DNA of 64,000 bases from Sphingomonadales bacterium (GCA_017302615.1 JAFLDB010000007.1:91014-155013); one strand, 5' to 3'. Counted from the stretch's first letter, positions 21,865-30,194 are shown. Translations and numbers: made by a program. Notes: generated by a model from the letters alone, not told the origin.

Positions 21865-22368
21865 ATGCCGACCATGACCCTGCCGGAGGGCGCTCCGGCC
21901 ACGCTGGGCGATGCCTTTGCCCACATCGGCAAGGTTACCGCGCCGAGCGTGCTGGACATGAAAGTCATGGTCCTGACCGAGGCCGCCGCCATGGCGCTCT
22001 ATTACAAGACCGCCGAACTGACGGACGATCCGCGCGTGAAGGACCTGCTGCAAAAGAACGGGCGCGAGGAAATGCTCCACGCCCAGCGCGCCATGCTGGC
22101 GATCAAGACCGTATCGGGCGAGGATTTCCACGCGCCCCTGCCGGAAGACAATCCCTACCTTGCCGGCGGGGCCTTCCCGCTGGGCGAAATGACCAAAGCC
22201 GGCCTTGAAAAGCTGGCTCAGGGCGAATTCGGCGGCGAAAAGCTCTACGAAATCTGGGCCGACAACACCCCCAACCCGGAAGCCGCCCGCCTGTTCCGCC
22301 TCAACGGCGGCGAAGAGCGCGATCATGGCAACCGGCTGCTGGAAGCGGCAGGGTTGCTGGGGGCGTAG
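21865..22368 (+). CDS. Ferritin-like (rubrerythrin-type) protein
   Basis: The 167-residue protein is largely helical with a four-helix-bundle look. It has a Glu in LTEAAAMALYYKTAEL near residue 35, REEMLHAQRAML near 70 and a late GEERDHGNRLL near 150, which match the E-x6-Y and E-x-x-H metal ligand pattern of ferritin-like proteins. No rubredoxin domain is present. It probably binds a di-iron centre and acts in oxidative stress or iron handling. It follows ada by 17 nt, so the two may be co-transcribed as a damage-response pair. Confidence 0.72.
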   Translation: MPTMTLPEGAPATLGDAFAHIGKVTAPSVLDMKVMVLTEAAAMALYYKTAELTDDPRVKDLLQKNGREEMLHAQRAMLAIKTVSGEDFHAPLPEDNPYLAGGAFPLGEMTKAGLEKLAQGEFGGEKLYEIWADNTPNPEAARLFRLNGGEERDHGNRLLEAAGLLGA

Positions 22369-22380
22369 TGGCGGGGCGGG

Positions 22381-22446
22381 GTGTCCGGTTTTTCGGTGGT
22401 CGATGGTCTAGCTGAATGGCTGGAATGTCGGGGGGTGCGGATATCA
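22381..22446. repeat. Array repeat, copy 1 (one half only)
   Basis: GTGTCCGGT followed by TGGCTGGAATGTCGGGGG aligns with the second half of copy 4, but the GTCCGC end is missing. This half-copy marks the left boundary of the five-gene array. Confidence 0.5.
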
Positions 22447-22447
22447 G

Positions 22448-22738
22448 TCAGAGGTTTGAGAAAACACCCCGCATCCACCGTCCCAAGTAGTTTCCGCCGA
22501 GCGCTCCCAGACTGATCCACAATGGGCCGAAGAAAAAGTCGAGGGCGCTGGTTGAACGTAGGTTTTCTGGGTGTTGGCCTTGCCACCAACTGATGAAAAC
22601 TATCATCGTCACCGGCACGACCGCTAAGACCGAGCATCCTAATTTGGGTTTAGCAAACAATAGGCCGAGAAATAGTCCGAGGAGCGATCCTATTGCGAAG
22701 GAGCCTTCGATGCTCAGTAGTAGGCTTTGGAAGCTCAT
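22448..22738 (-). CDS. Small multi-pass membrane protein (array gene 5)
   Basis: The 96-residue protein has hydrophobic helices at about 15-30, 35-50 and 65-85 (FAIGSLLGLFLGLLF, CSVLAVVPVTMIVFISW). Basic residues face the ends. Codon use is visibly less GC-biased than in ada or priA. I recognise no domain. A repeat copy lies just upstream of the start and another half-copy downstream of the stop. Confidence 0.55.
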   Translation of the reverse strand: MSFQSLLLSIEGSFAIGSLLGLFLGLLFAKPKLGCSVLAVVPVTMIVFISWWQGQHPENLRSTSALDFFFGPLWISLGALGGNYLGRWMRGVFSNL

Positions 22739-22764
22739 TGGGGTGCGAGTATAGCGGCTAACCT

Positions 22765-22803
22765 AGTGTCCGCAATGTTGTCGTTCTTCGCCTGTTCGTG
22801 CTC
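22765..22803. repeat. Array repeat, copy 2
   Basis: TGTCCGCAATGTTGTCGTT matches the first half of the other copies; the second half has diverged and runs straight into the stop codon of the gene at 22804. Confidence 0.6.
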
Positions 22804-23067
22804 TCACCGCTTCCAACCAAGCCAGGAGCACAATCGCTGCCAACCGTCGATGAGAATGGCGCAAGCAAGCCCAACCAAAAGCGGGCCGACCAGCAATAGA
22901 CCGGCAAAGTACGCGATCTCCGCAGCACTATCGATCCAGGCTAATCGGCCTTGCATCAGTCGGACAGCCGTTGACAATGCCAATGCTGGCCACAAGATGA
23001 GCGCAGCTACCGTTATGACCGGAACAAGCGAACGCCCCCACCTTAAAAACTCTCTCATCAGTGCCAA
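22804..23067 (-). CDS. Small membrane protein (array gene 4)
   Basis: The 87-residue protein has two long hydrophobic stretches (LVPVITVAALILWPALALS and IAYFAGLLLVGPLLVGLACA) with a basic N terminus and Trp-rich C terminus. No known family was recognised. Its 66-nt-plus spacers on both sides carry repeat copies. GC is lower than the genome background around it. Confidence 0.55.
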   Translation of the reverse strand: MALMREFLRWGRSLVPVITVAALILWPALALSTAVRLMQGRLAWIDSAAEIAYFAGLLLVGPLLVGLACAILIDGWQRLCSWLGWKR

Positions 23068-23080
23068 TTATCACGTTCCT

Positions 23081-23152
23081 TGAACGTCCGCTATGTACGC
23101 GCAATCTGCAGATATTGGACAACCGGAATGTTGGGGATTGGCGACGTTCTGG
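23081..23152. repeat. Array repeat, copy 3
   Basis: TGAACGTCCGCTATGT opens this copy and GTTGGGGATTGGCGACGTTC closes it. The two ends read GAACGTCCGC and, on the opposite strand, GAACGTCGCC, so this copy has a clear imperfect inverted repeat. It fills the whole spacer between two array genes. Confidence 0.7.
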
Positions 23153-23551
23153 CTAGCGATTGAACGCAGCCTCAATACGCGCGACGACCTCGTTCAGTTC
23201 GGCTTCGCTTGGCATCTCGTGACTCCGGGTTGCCCCGTCAGTCAGATACGCGAAGGCCGTCCATTCCTCGTTCGCGCCCTGTAAAATCACAATCTCGGCA
23301 TCTTTGGCCTTCCCCCTAATCCCGATAGCTCCGGCTAAGGTCTCGGAGCATCGAATTTGGGTGGCTGTAACAGTGTCGCGTAAGTGCGCAGAAGCGATGA
23401 TACAGAAGTCTTTCGGGCGCTCTGGCAAGCGAGGCTTGGACAGCCAGTAAGGCTTCGACGGCGTCGGTTCTGTCGGCGCTTTCGCCTCACAGCCTGACAG
23501 GCAAAGGGTGGCAAGCCACAATGCACCGGCACTGCATCGGAAAAGGTTCAT
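23153..23551 (-). CDS. Putative lipoprotein (array gene 3)
   Basis: The 132-residue protein starts with a lipoprotein signal (FRCSAGALWLATLCLSGC) whose lipobox Cys is at residue 21. A Pro-rich linker (PTEPTPSKPYWLSKPRLP) leads to a small mixed domain. No family was recognised. Export to a membrane is the only prediction I can support. Confidence 0.6.
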   Translation of the reverse strand: MNLFRCSAGALWLATLCLSGCEAKAPTEPTPSKPYWLSKPRLPERPKDFCIIASAHLRDTVTATQIRCSETLAGAIGIRGKAKDAEIVILQGANEEWTAFAYLTDGATRSHEMPSEAELNEVVARIEAAFNR

Positions 23552-23575
23552 CAGCTCAGCTTATCGGCATCTTTT

Positions 23576-23642
23576 AATGTCCGCTATGTTGTCGTGTCCG
23601 GTCAGACCGCTAAGGCTGGAAAGTTGGGGATTGATGACACTC
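23576..23642. repeat. Array repeat, copy 4
   Basis: AATGTCCGCTATGTTGTCG, TGTCCGGTCAG and GTTGGGGATTGATGAC run in the same order as in copy 5. This and copy 5 are the best-preserved pair and define the consensus. Confidence 0.75.
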
Positions 23643-24077
23643 TCATTCGATCCAATTCTCATCATTGGCCGCAATTTCCAGGATCAATTTAGCACGCGTA
23701 GCCAATAGTGGGGCCCAGGTGAGATGGTCGTCGCCACTGCCTAGTTGCAAATCGTCTGCTTCCTCGCCGTTCAGCCAGCGCATTGCCGCATCTTTCCAAC
23801 GCAGACCGATGTCACGCAATCCTTGGCGAGGGTGACGTTCGGATCCGCACTCAACGTAGTCAGTCGGACAATCGCCAGAGACAGCCCACCAGCCGACCCA
23901 ACCGGGACGTGTGCCGCTTTCCACCGCCCAAACAGAGATGAAGGGCGCGACGTGCCATGCAGGCCAATCACCGATGCTTCTGAAGGGGCACTTTTCGCGG
24001 GCAAGATACGCAAGCACGTTCTCTCGCTGCTGTGAACACCAGAGTTCTTCGTCTTGGTTGGAAAAGTCGCAATTCAT
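23643..24077 (-). CDS. DUF4826-like protein (array gene 2)
   Basis: The 144-residue cytoplasmic protein has LWCSQQRENVLAYLAREK near residue 12, then SIGDWPAWHVAPFISVWAVE and a GWWAVSGDCPTDYV segment. That spacing of conserved Trp, His and Pro resembles DUF4826, a family of unknown function that I associate with accessory DNA. No catalytic site is evident. Codon use is less GC-biased than in the neighbouring core genes. Confidence 0.65.
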   Translation of the reverse strand: MNCDFSNQDEELWCSQQRENVLAYLAREKCPFRSIGDWPAWHVAPFISVWAVESGTRPGWVGWWAVSGDCPTDYVECGSERHPRQGLRDIGLRWKDAAMRWLNGEEADDLQLGSGDDHLTWAPLLATRAKLILEIAANDENWIE

Positions 24078-24116
24078 GCCTGACTTGACCTAAAGGCTCA
24101 GCTTCAGTCAATCAAT

Positions 24117-24182
24117 TGAACGTCCGCAAGGTTGTCGTGTCCGGTCAGTCCGGTTGGGCAGCTTTGTTGGGGGAAGTGGACT
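24117..24182. repeat. Array repeat, copy 5
   Basis: TGAACGTCCGCAAGGTTGTC, TGTCCGGTCAG and GTTGGGGGAAGTGGAC make a full-length copy. Its outer ends, GTCCGC and GTGGAC, are inverted with one mismatch. It fills the spacer between two array genes. Confidence 0.75.
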
Positions 24183-24443
24183 CTAGGGCCGAACTTCTTC
24201 ACCTGCTGTGTATCGGGGTAGCTCCGCAAGAGCGTCTTCAAAACCCTGCCTAATCTGGGTTTGAGTGAAACCACGATCCCAAAGTTCGGTCATCAAGTAG
24301 ACTAGCGCCTGCGGCAGCACCTGCAAACCGGGCCAAGGGTTGCTGTTGTGCAAGCCTCTGAGCGTGCCAGCAAATTCTTGAACCGCGCTGAGTCCACGGT
24401 CCTGCCATTCGTCGTCGGGATCACGCTCTGATTGGTCACTCAT
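24183..24443 (-). CDS. Small hypothetical protein (array gene 1)
   Basis: The 86-residue protein is soluble and acidic at the N terminus (SDQSERDPDDEWQDRG) and helical in the rest (LPQALVYLMTELWDRGFTQ). It has no signal or membrane segment. No family was recognised. It is the first gene of the array in the direction of transcription, and the half-copy repeat at 24464 lies just upstream. Confidence 0.5.
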   Translation of the reverse strand: MSDQSERDPDDEWQDRGLSAVQEFAGTLRGLHNSNPWPGLQVLPQALVYLMTELWDRGFTQTQIRQGFEDALAELPRYTAGEEVRP

Positions 24444-24463
24444 TCATGCAATCTACCCAACCA

Positions 24464-24503
24464 GCGGACGTCCGCAATGTTGTCGTATCCGGAATGGCAG
24501 TTT
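24464..24503. repeat. Array repeat, copy 6 (one half only)
   Basis: ACGTCCGCAATGTTGTCG and then TATCCGG match the first half of the consensus; the second half is absent. It marks the right boundary of the array. Confidence 0.6.
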
Positions 24504-24539
24504 GCACTCAAATACCCCAGAAAGACGCCCCAACCCCTC

Positions 24540-24653
24540 CCGTCGCCCCGGACTTGATCCGGGGCTTGGCTGTTCTACCGGCGCGACCTTTGTCGCACGC
24601 GATGCGTAGGGGGCGCGAAGGCAGCCTGGCCCCGTGTCAGGCGCGGGGCGACG
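24540..24653. repeat. REP/BIME-like inverted repeat pair
   Basis: The left arm (CCGTCGCCCCGGACTTGATC, at about 24540-24565) is repeated inverted at about 24627-24653 (GCGCGGGGCGACGG). The arms carry the GACTTGATCCGGGG core common to interspersed palindromes in many alphaproteobacteria. It fills the gap between the cassette-like array and the end of priA; no gene was seen in it. Confidence 0.65.
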
Positions 24654-24678
24654 GCGGGGTGCGGTAGCCTCCCCCCCA

Positions 24679-26844
24679 TCAAACAAAAGAATAGGGATCG
24701 ATATCCACGCTTACCCGCACGCCTTGGGGGAATTGCAGCGGGTCGAGCCAGGCGCGGATTGCGTCCTGCAGCTTGGCTGAGCGGCGGGCGTTGATCAGCA
24801 GGCGGTAGCGGTAGCGGCCGCGCAGGAGGCTTAAGGGCGCAGGCGCGGGGCCGAGCACCATGACGTCGGGCAGGTTCGGTGCCGCGCCGCCGATGGCGCG
24901 GGCGGCGTCGCGGGCTTCGGCCTCGTCCTCGCTGCTGACGATGATCGCGGCCCAGCGGCCGAACGGCGGGGCGCCGGCATCCTTGCGGCCTTCGGCTTCG
25001 GCGGCATAGAACGCATCGCGGTCTCCGGCGGCGAGCGCGGCGATAACCGGCGCGTCGGGGTGGCGGGTCTGGATCAGCACTTCGCCGGGCTTTTCCCCGC
25101 GGCCCGCCCGCCCGGCGACTTGCGCGACCTGCTGATAGGTCCGCTCGGCCGCGCGCAGATCGCCGCCTTCCAGCCCGAGATCGGCATCGACGACGCCGAC
25201 CAGCGTCAGATCGGGGAAGTGATAGCCCTTGGTGACGATTTGCGTGCCAACGATCACGTCGATCAGCTTTTCCTCGGCCGCCTGGACGAAAGCGCTGATC
25301 TTTTCCGGGCTGTTCAGCGTGTCGGACGTGACCACGGCCACGCGCGCTTCGGGCAGGACTTCGGCCACTTCATCGGCGATGCGCTCCACCCCCGGGCCGC
25401 AGGCGACCAGGCAATCGGGAGTGTGGCATTCCGGGCAGGCCTCGGGCGGGGGAGTCTCATGCCCGCAGTGGTGGCAGGCAAGGCGGCGGGAGAGGCGGTG
25501 CTCGACCAGCCAGGCGCTGCAATTGGGGCATTGAAAACGGTAGCCGCAGTGGCGGCACAGGGTGAGCGGGGCATAGCCGCGGCGGTTGAGGAACAGCAGG
25601 CTCTGCTCGCCCCTGGCCAGCCGTTCGCGCAGTTCGTCGATCAGCCGGGGGGCGAGCCAGCGGCCGCGCTCCGGCACTTCCTGGCGCAGGTCGACGATCG
25701 ATATTTCGGGCAGGGTGGCCCCGCCGAAGCGGCTGGGCAGGTCGATCTTCTCGTAAACCCCGGCCTCGGCCAGTTGCAGCGATTCGAGCGCCGGGGTGGC
25801 ACTGGCGAGGATGACCGGCACAGCTTCGAACCGGGCGCGGATCACCGCCACGTCGCGGGCGTTGTAGCGCACCCCGTCGTCCTGCTTGAACGAAACCTCG
25901 TGTGCCTCGTCGATCACGATCAGGCCCAGCCGCTTGTAAGGCATGAACAGCGCCGAGCGCGCACCGACCACCACCTGCGCCTCGCCAGAGACGATCGCCC
26001 GCCAGGCGCGGCGGCGCTCGCTCTGTTTCAGGCTGGAATGCCACAGCACCGGCGGTACGCCGAAACGGGCTTCGAAGCGGCGCAGGAAGTTTTCGGTCAG
26101 GGCAATTTCCGGCAGCAGGACCAGCACCTGCCGCCCCAGCCGCAGCGCTTCGGCCACGGCTTCGAAATAGCATTCGGTCTTGCCCGATCCGGTCACCCCG
26201 TCGAGCAGGAAGGGGGCGAATTTTTCCTCGCGCACGGCCGCAACGAAGCGGCTTGCGGCAGCGGCCTGGGCTTCGGACAGCTGCGGCACGGCATGGTCCG
26301 GCCGGGCGCGAGGGTAGGGACGGTCGAGGTCGACCGTGACGGGTTCAAGGATCCCGGCGCTGACCATCCCGCGCAGCACGCCGTCCGATACCCCGGCAAT
26401 ATGCGCCAGTTCGCGGATGCTCGCCTGTTCGCCGTGGAGCGCGTCCATCGCCGCCGCGCGCTGCGGGGTAAGGCGCTTGGGCTCTTCGCCAGACAGGCGG
26501 TATTCGGTCGTCGTCCCCCCGCCGCGCAGCGCCGCCATGGACCCCAGCGCCATCCGGGCAACCGCGTTCATCGGCGCGACGTAATAGTCCGCGCACCATT
26601 CGATCAGGCGGCGCAGGGGCGCGCTGAGCGGCGGCACGGGCAGCTTTTCCAGGATCGGGCGGAGCTTGGCCTCCGGCACTTCATCGCCCGGCAGGCGGTC
26701 CGGCTCCCAGACGATCCCCAGCACCTGGCGCGGACCCAGCGGGGCAATCACCAGCTGGCCGAATTCTGTCGCCATTCCAGCAGGAAGGCGGTAATCCAGC
26801 ACCGGCAGGGCCGGGTTGAAGACAAGGAGTCGGACGCGGGTCAT
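24679..26844 (-). CDS. priA: Primosomal protein N' (replication restart helicase PriA)
   Basis: PriA reloads the replisome at stalled forks. The 721-residue protein has the N-terminal DNA-binding domain. Walker A DGVTGSGKTE follows near 213, then the DEAH box VIDEAHEVSF near 313 and a zinc-binding insert with paired Cys near 430-470 (CRHCGYRFQCPNC, then CHHCG and CPECHTPDC). The C-terminal helicase motifs VGTQIVTKGYHFP and QVAGRAGR are present. Length is normal. It is transcribed towards the array and separated from it by the REP-like element. Confidence 0.97.
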   Translation of the reverse strand: MTRVRLLVFNPALPVLDYRLPAGMATEFGQLVIAPLGPRQVLGIVWEPDRLPGDEVPEAKLRPILEKLPVPPLSAPLRRLIEWCADYYVAPMNAVARMALGSMAALRGGGTTTEYRLSGEEPKRLTPQRAAAMDALHGEQASIRELAHIAGVSDGVLRGMVSAGILEPVTVDLDRPYPRARPDHAVPQLSEAQAAAASRFVAAVREEKFAPFLLDGVTGSGKTECYFEAVAEALRLGRQVLVLLPEIALTENFLRRFEARFGVPPVLWHSSLKQSERRRAWRAIVSGEAQVVVGARSALFMPYKRLGLIVIDEAHEVSFKQDDGVRYNARDVAVIRARFEAVPVILASATPALESLQLAEAGVYEKIDLPSRFGGATLPEISIVDLRQEVPERGRWLAPRLIDELRERLARGEQSLLFLNRRGYAPLTLCRHCGYRFQCPNCSAWLVEHRLSRRLACHHCGHETPPPEACPECHTPDCLVACGPGVERIADEVAEVLPEARVAVVTSDTLNSPEKISAFVQAAEEKLIDVIVGTQIVTKGYHFPDLTLVGVVDADLGLEGGDLRAAERTYQQVAQVAGRAGRGEKPGEVLIQTRHPDAPVIAALAAGDRDAFYAAEAEGRKDAGAPPFGRWAAIIVSSEDEAEARDAARAIGGAAPNLPDVMVLGPAPAPLSLLRGRYRYRLLINARRSAKLQDAIRAWLDPLQFPQGVRVSVDIDPYSFV

Positions 26845-26922
26845 GCACGGCCTCTATGGCGCATTCGGCGGCGGGTGACAGCCCCCGTGCGGTAATGCGG
26901 AACGCGAAGGAGCAGGGGACCC

Positions 26923-27606
26923 ATGGAACAGATCATCACCACATCACTGGCGCGGCGCAGCTTTCTGGCCGGAACGGCGGCCAGCGGACTGCTGCTCTTG
27001 CCCGGCTGCGCTTCGGTTGGCGGATTCTCGATGGTCGAGGCGATCCGGCGGCTGCTGATGCTTTCGTCCGAACGCGCCTTTGCCCGGCTGACCGCGCCCG
27101 GCGGCTTCTGGGACAGCGAAGTGGCGCGGTTCGATCTGCCCGTGCTGTTCACCGGCAGCGGCGGGGCGATCCGCTCGCTGCTGACCTCCACCGTGTTCAA
27201 GAACCAGCTGCAGAAACAGCTCAACCTGCTGGCCGAGAAGGGGGCGGAGCGGGCCGCCCCGGTGGTCTATGACGCAGTTCGTTCGATCTCGATTGCCGAT
27301 GCCGTGGGGATCGTGCGCGGCGGGTCGACCGCGGCGACCACGTTCCTGCGCAGCGCGATGGGCCCGGCGCTGATCAACGCGATGATTCCCGGCCTCAGCG
27401 ATGCGCTGCGGGTTTCGTCCGATCCGATTCTGGGCCAGGCGATCCGGGCGCTGTCGGGCGTCGATATCGGCGGCGTGGCCCAGGCGGTGGCCAACCGGGC
27501 CGACAATTCGATCTGGTACCAGATCGGGGCCGAGGAAAGCGCCATCCGGGCCAACCCGGCAAGCACCAACGATCCGGTGCTGATCGGCGTGCTCAAGGTG
27601 CTTTGA
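26923..27606 (+). CDS. DUF4197 lipoprotein
   Basis: The 227-residue protein has an RR-containing start (SLARRSFLAG) and a lipobox LLLLPGC with Cys at residue 29, so it may use the Tat route before lipidation. The body is the helical DUF4197 domain (ADAVGIVRGGSTAATTFLRS near 125, then a late TRADNSIWYQIGAEE-like run). DUF4197 proteins are envelope proteins of unknown function. Nothing in the neighbourhood (priA upstream, FSA downstream) explains it. Confidence 0.85.
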   Translation: MEQIITTSLARRSFLAGTAASGLLLLPGCASVGGFSMVEAIRRLLMLSSERAFARLTAPGGFWDSEVARFDLPVLFTGSGGAIRSLLTSTVFKNQLQKQLNLLAEKGAERAAPVVYDAVRSISIADAVGIVRGGSTAATTFLRSAMGPALINAMIPGLSDALRVSSDPILGQAIRALSGVDIGGVAQAVANRADNSIWYQIGAEESAIRANPASTNDPVLIGVLKVL

Positions 27607-27674
27607 GGGGCTAGGCCCGCGCCGCAATCCGTGCCACTAGCCGTTCCTGACTCGCATCCAGGAGCCAAAGCGCC

Positions 27675-28325
27675 GTGAAGTTCTTCGCCGACACTGCCGA
27701 AATCGACGACATCAAGGATCTGGCCGCCACCGGCCTGCTTGATGGCGTGACCACCAATCCCAGCCTGATCATGAAGTCGGGCCGCGATTTCATGGAAGTG
27801 ACGAAGGAAATCTGCGGGATCGTCGATGGCCCGGTCAGCGCCGAAGTGGTCGCGCTGGACCATGAAGGGATGATGCGCGAGGCCGAAGTGCTGCGCAAGA
27901 TCGCCGACAACGTCTGCATCAAGGTGCCGCTGACCATCGACGGGCTGAAGACCTGCAAGGCGCTGACCGGCGACGGCACCATGGTCAACGTTACGCTGTG
28001 CTTCTCGGCCAACCAGGCGCTGCTGGCGGCCAAGGCCGGGGCGACGTTCGTTTCGCCCTTTGTCGGCCGTCACGATGATAACGGCTTCGACGGCATGGGC
28101 CTGATCAGCGACATCCGCCTGATCTATGACAATTACAACTTCGCCACCGAAATCCTCGTCGCCTCGGTCCGTCACGGCGTCCACGTGCTGGAAGCGGCCA
28201 AGATCGGCGCCGACGTGATGACCGCGCCGCCGGCCGTGATCCGCGGGCTGTTCAAGCACGTGCTGACCGACAAGGGCATCGAAGGCTTCCTGGCCGACTG
28301 GGCCAAGACGGGCCAGGCGATCTGA
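27675..28325 (+). CDS. fsa: Transaldolase-like fructose-6-phosphate aldolase
   Basis: The 216-residue protein is the short transaldolase/FSA type: [20 protein letters not shown] at the start, GVTTNPSLI near 24 and the Schiff-base Lys83 in CIKVPLT, with [13 protein letters not shown] near 130. These small forms act as transaldolase or fructose-6-phosphate aldolase in sugar-phosphate metabolism, and sequence alone does not separate the two. CAGGAG precedes the ATG at good spacing. Confidence 0.9.
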   Translation: MKFFADTAEIDDIKDLAATGLLDGVTTNPSLIMKSGRDFMEVTKEICGIVDGPVSAEVVALDHEGMMREAEVLRKIADNVCIKVPLTIDGLKTCKALTGDGTMVNVTLCFSANQALLAAKAGATFVSPFVGRHDDNGFDGMGLISDIRLIYDNYNFATEILVASVRHGVHVLEAAKIGADVMTAPPAVIRGLFKHVLTDKGIEGFLADWAKTGQAI

Positions 28326-28342
28326 TCCGAAGCGTGCGTTAG

Positions 28343-30163
28343 ATGGCAGACGAAACTCCCCTCGATCGCTTCAAGAGCGTGCTGACCGGCGCCAGCCGGG
28401 CGATCGCGCACGAGCCCGAGGTGGAAGTAGCCTGGACCGCCGACCATCCGGTGATCAACGGCAAGAACATGCGCCTGCCCATGCCGGGCCGGAACCTGCC
28501 GCGCGATCAGGCGATGGAAGCGCGCGGTTTTGCCGACAGTTTCGCGCTGAAACTGCTGCACCACAGCGAAAGCCTCCACGCCAGGAACGCGCCCAGCGAG
28601 CCGACTGCCCGCGCCGCCTATGACGCGGTCGAGGCGGTCCGTTATGAAGCGCTCGGTTCGCGCGGCTATGCCGGGATGCGCGCCAATCTGGACGCGGCAA
28701 CCCAGGTGAAGATCGGCGGCGATCCGATTGCCCGCGCCAGCCGGCCGGAAGAGGTGCCGATCCCCGCCGCGCTGGCCCTGCTGCTGCGCGAACACCTGAC
28801 CGGCCAGCCGGTGCCGGAAGCCGCCCGCGAAGGGGTGGAAATGCTGCGCGGCTGGATCGGCGAGCGGGCCGGGGCCGATTTCGACGCTCTCGCGCTCAGC
28901 CTTGACGATCAGGAAGCGTTCCAGGGCCTTGCGCTCGATATGCTCCAGCACCTCGAACTGACCCAGGCCCAGCCGACCGAGGCCGAGAACGAGGAAGGCG
29001 AAGAGGGCCAGGACCAGGACGACAGCGAAGACCAGCCCGACGACGGAGAATCGAGCGAAGACCAGACGCCGAGCGAAGTCGCCAGCGAGCCGAGCGAAGG
29101 CGAGGACGACGGCGAGAGCGAGACCGAACGGCAGATGGAGGACGAATCCGCCGACGCCGAGGAAGCCGACGAGGGCGAGGAGGGGATGCTCCCGACCCGG
29201 CCCAACCGCGCCTGGACCGAGGTTCCCGCCGGGTTCGATTACAAGGCCTATACCCAGGCGTTCGATGAAGTGATTGCCGCTTCCGACCTGTGCGACGAAG
29301 AGGAAATGACCCGCCTGCGCGCCTATCTGGATGCGCAATTGAAGGGCCTACAGGGCATTGTCACCAAGCTGGCCAACCGGCTGCAGCGCCGGCTAATGGC
29401 CCAGCAGAACCGTTCCTGGGATTTCGACCAGGAAGAAGGCCTGCTCGATGCCGCGCGGCTGGCCCGGGTGGTGATTTCTCCCGGCCATTCGCTGTCCTAC
29501 AAGATCGAACGCGATGTCGAATTCAAGGACACGATCGTCACGCTGCTGATCGACAATTCCGGGTCGATGCGCGGCCGCCCGATCAGCATCGCCGCGATCA
29601 GCGCCGATGTCATGGCCCGCACGCTGGAGCGCTGCGGGGTTAAGACCGAGATTCTCGGCTTCACCACCCGCGCGTGGAAGGGCGGGCAAAGCCGCGAGGC
29701 CTGGCTGGCCGGGGGCAAGCCCGCGCAACCGGGTCGCCTCAACGATCTGCGCCACATCGTCTACAAGAAGGCCGACGAGCCCTATCGCCACGCCCGCCGC
29801 AACCTGGGCCTGATGATGCGCGAAGGCCTGCTGAAGGAAAACATCGACGGCGAGGCGCTGCTCTGGGCGCACCAGCGGCTGCTCGGCCGCCAGGAAGACC
29901 GCCGGATCCTGATGGTCATTTCGGACGGCGCGCCGGTCGACGATTCGACGCTCAGCGTCAACAACGCCGGCTACCTCGAACTGCACCTCAGGAAGGTGAT
30001 CGACTGGATCGAGCGGCAGAGCCCGGTCCAGCTGGTTGCCATCGGCATCGGCCACGACGTGACCCGCTATTACCGCCGCGCCGTGACGATCATGGACGTG
30101 GAGCAGCTGGGCGGCACGATGATCGAGCAGCTGGCCGCCCTGTTCGAGGACGAACAGGCTTGA
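28343..30163 (+). CDS. cobT: Cobaltochelatase subunit CobT
   Basis: CobT works with CobS and CobN to insert cobalt into hydrogenobyrinic acid diamide in aerobic B12 synthesis. The 606-residue protein has an N-terminal domain. A very acidic, low-complexity stretch follows near 215-290 ([18 protein letters not shown] and similar), then a C-terminal von Willebrand A domain with the MIDAS motif [10 protein letters not shown] near 402. Length and order match CobT. No other cob genes are in the window, so CobS and CobN must lie elsewhere if the chelatase is complete. Confidence 0.93.
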   Translation: MADETPLDRFKSVLTGASRAIAHEPEVEVAWTADHPVINGKNMRLPMPGRNLPRDQAMEARGFADSFALKLLHHSESLHARNAPSEPTARAAYDAVEAVRYEALGSRGYAGMRANLDAATQVKIGGDPIARASRPEEVPIPAALALLLREHLTGQPVPEAAREGVEMLRGWIGERAGADFDALALSLDDQEAFQGLALDMLQHLELTQAQPTEAENEEGEEGQDQDDSEDQPDDGESSEDQTPSEVASEPSEGEDDGESETERQMEDESADAEEADEGEEGMLPTRPNRAWTEVPAGFDYKAYTQAFDEVIAASDLCDEEEMTRLRAYLDAQLKGLQGIVTKLANRLQRRLMAQQNRSWDFDQEEGLLDAARLARVVISPGHSLSYKIERDVEFKDTIVTLLIDNSGSMRGRPISIAAISADVMARTLERCGVKTEILGFTTRAWKGGQSREAWLAGGKPAQPGRLNDLRHIVYKKADEPYRHARRNLGLMMREGLLKENIDGEALLWAHQRLLGRQEDRRILMVISDGAPVDDSTLSVNNAGYLELHLRKVIDWIERQSPVQLVAIGIGHDVTRYYRRAVTIMDVEQLGGTMIEQLAALFEDEQA

Positions 30164-30168
30164 CCCTC

Positions 30169-30192
30169 GCGTTTAATCGCTCAATTAAACGC
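30169..30192. promoter_or_regulatory. Perfect 9-bp palindrome just before a nitroreductase gene
   Basis: GCGTTTAAT and ATTAAACGC are perfect inverted arms around CGCTCA. The pair ends 2 nt before the ATG at 30195, so any bound protein would cover the promoter or start region. The shape resembles TetR- or MarR-type operators. No such regulator is adjacent. Confidence 0.6.
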
Positions 30193-30194
30193 CC

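Larger units (their letters stand above)
22381..24503 (-). mobile_element. Candidate gene-cassette array of five small genes separated by a common repeat
   Basis: Five lower-GC genes (22448, 22804, 23153, 23643 and 24183), all on the minus strand, are each flanked by a copy of one short repeat, with a half-copy at each outer end. One gene per unit, same orientation, unknown products and shared spacers are what an integron cassette array without integrase looks like. The spacers have imperfect inverted ends but not the strict RYYYAAC/GTTRRRY cores of attC sites. No integrase is in the window. The array reading is an inference; a run of repeat-separated genes of another kind is the alternative. 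Confidence 0.35.

Noticed and set aside
22381..24503. Calling the five-gene array a classical integron
   Set aside because: There is no integrase, and the spacers lack the exact RYYYAAC/GTTRRRY cores, so I kept it as a candidate array only.
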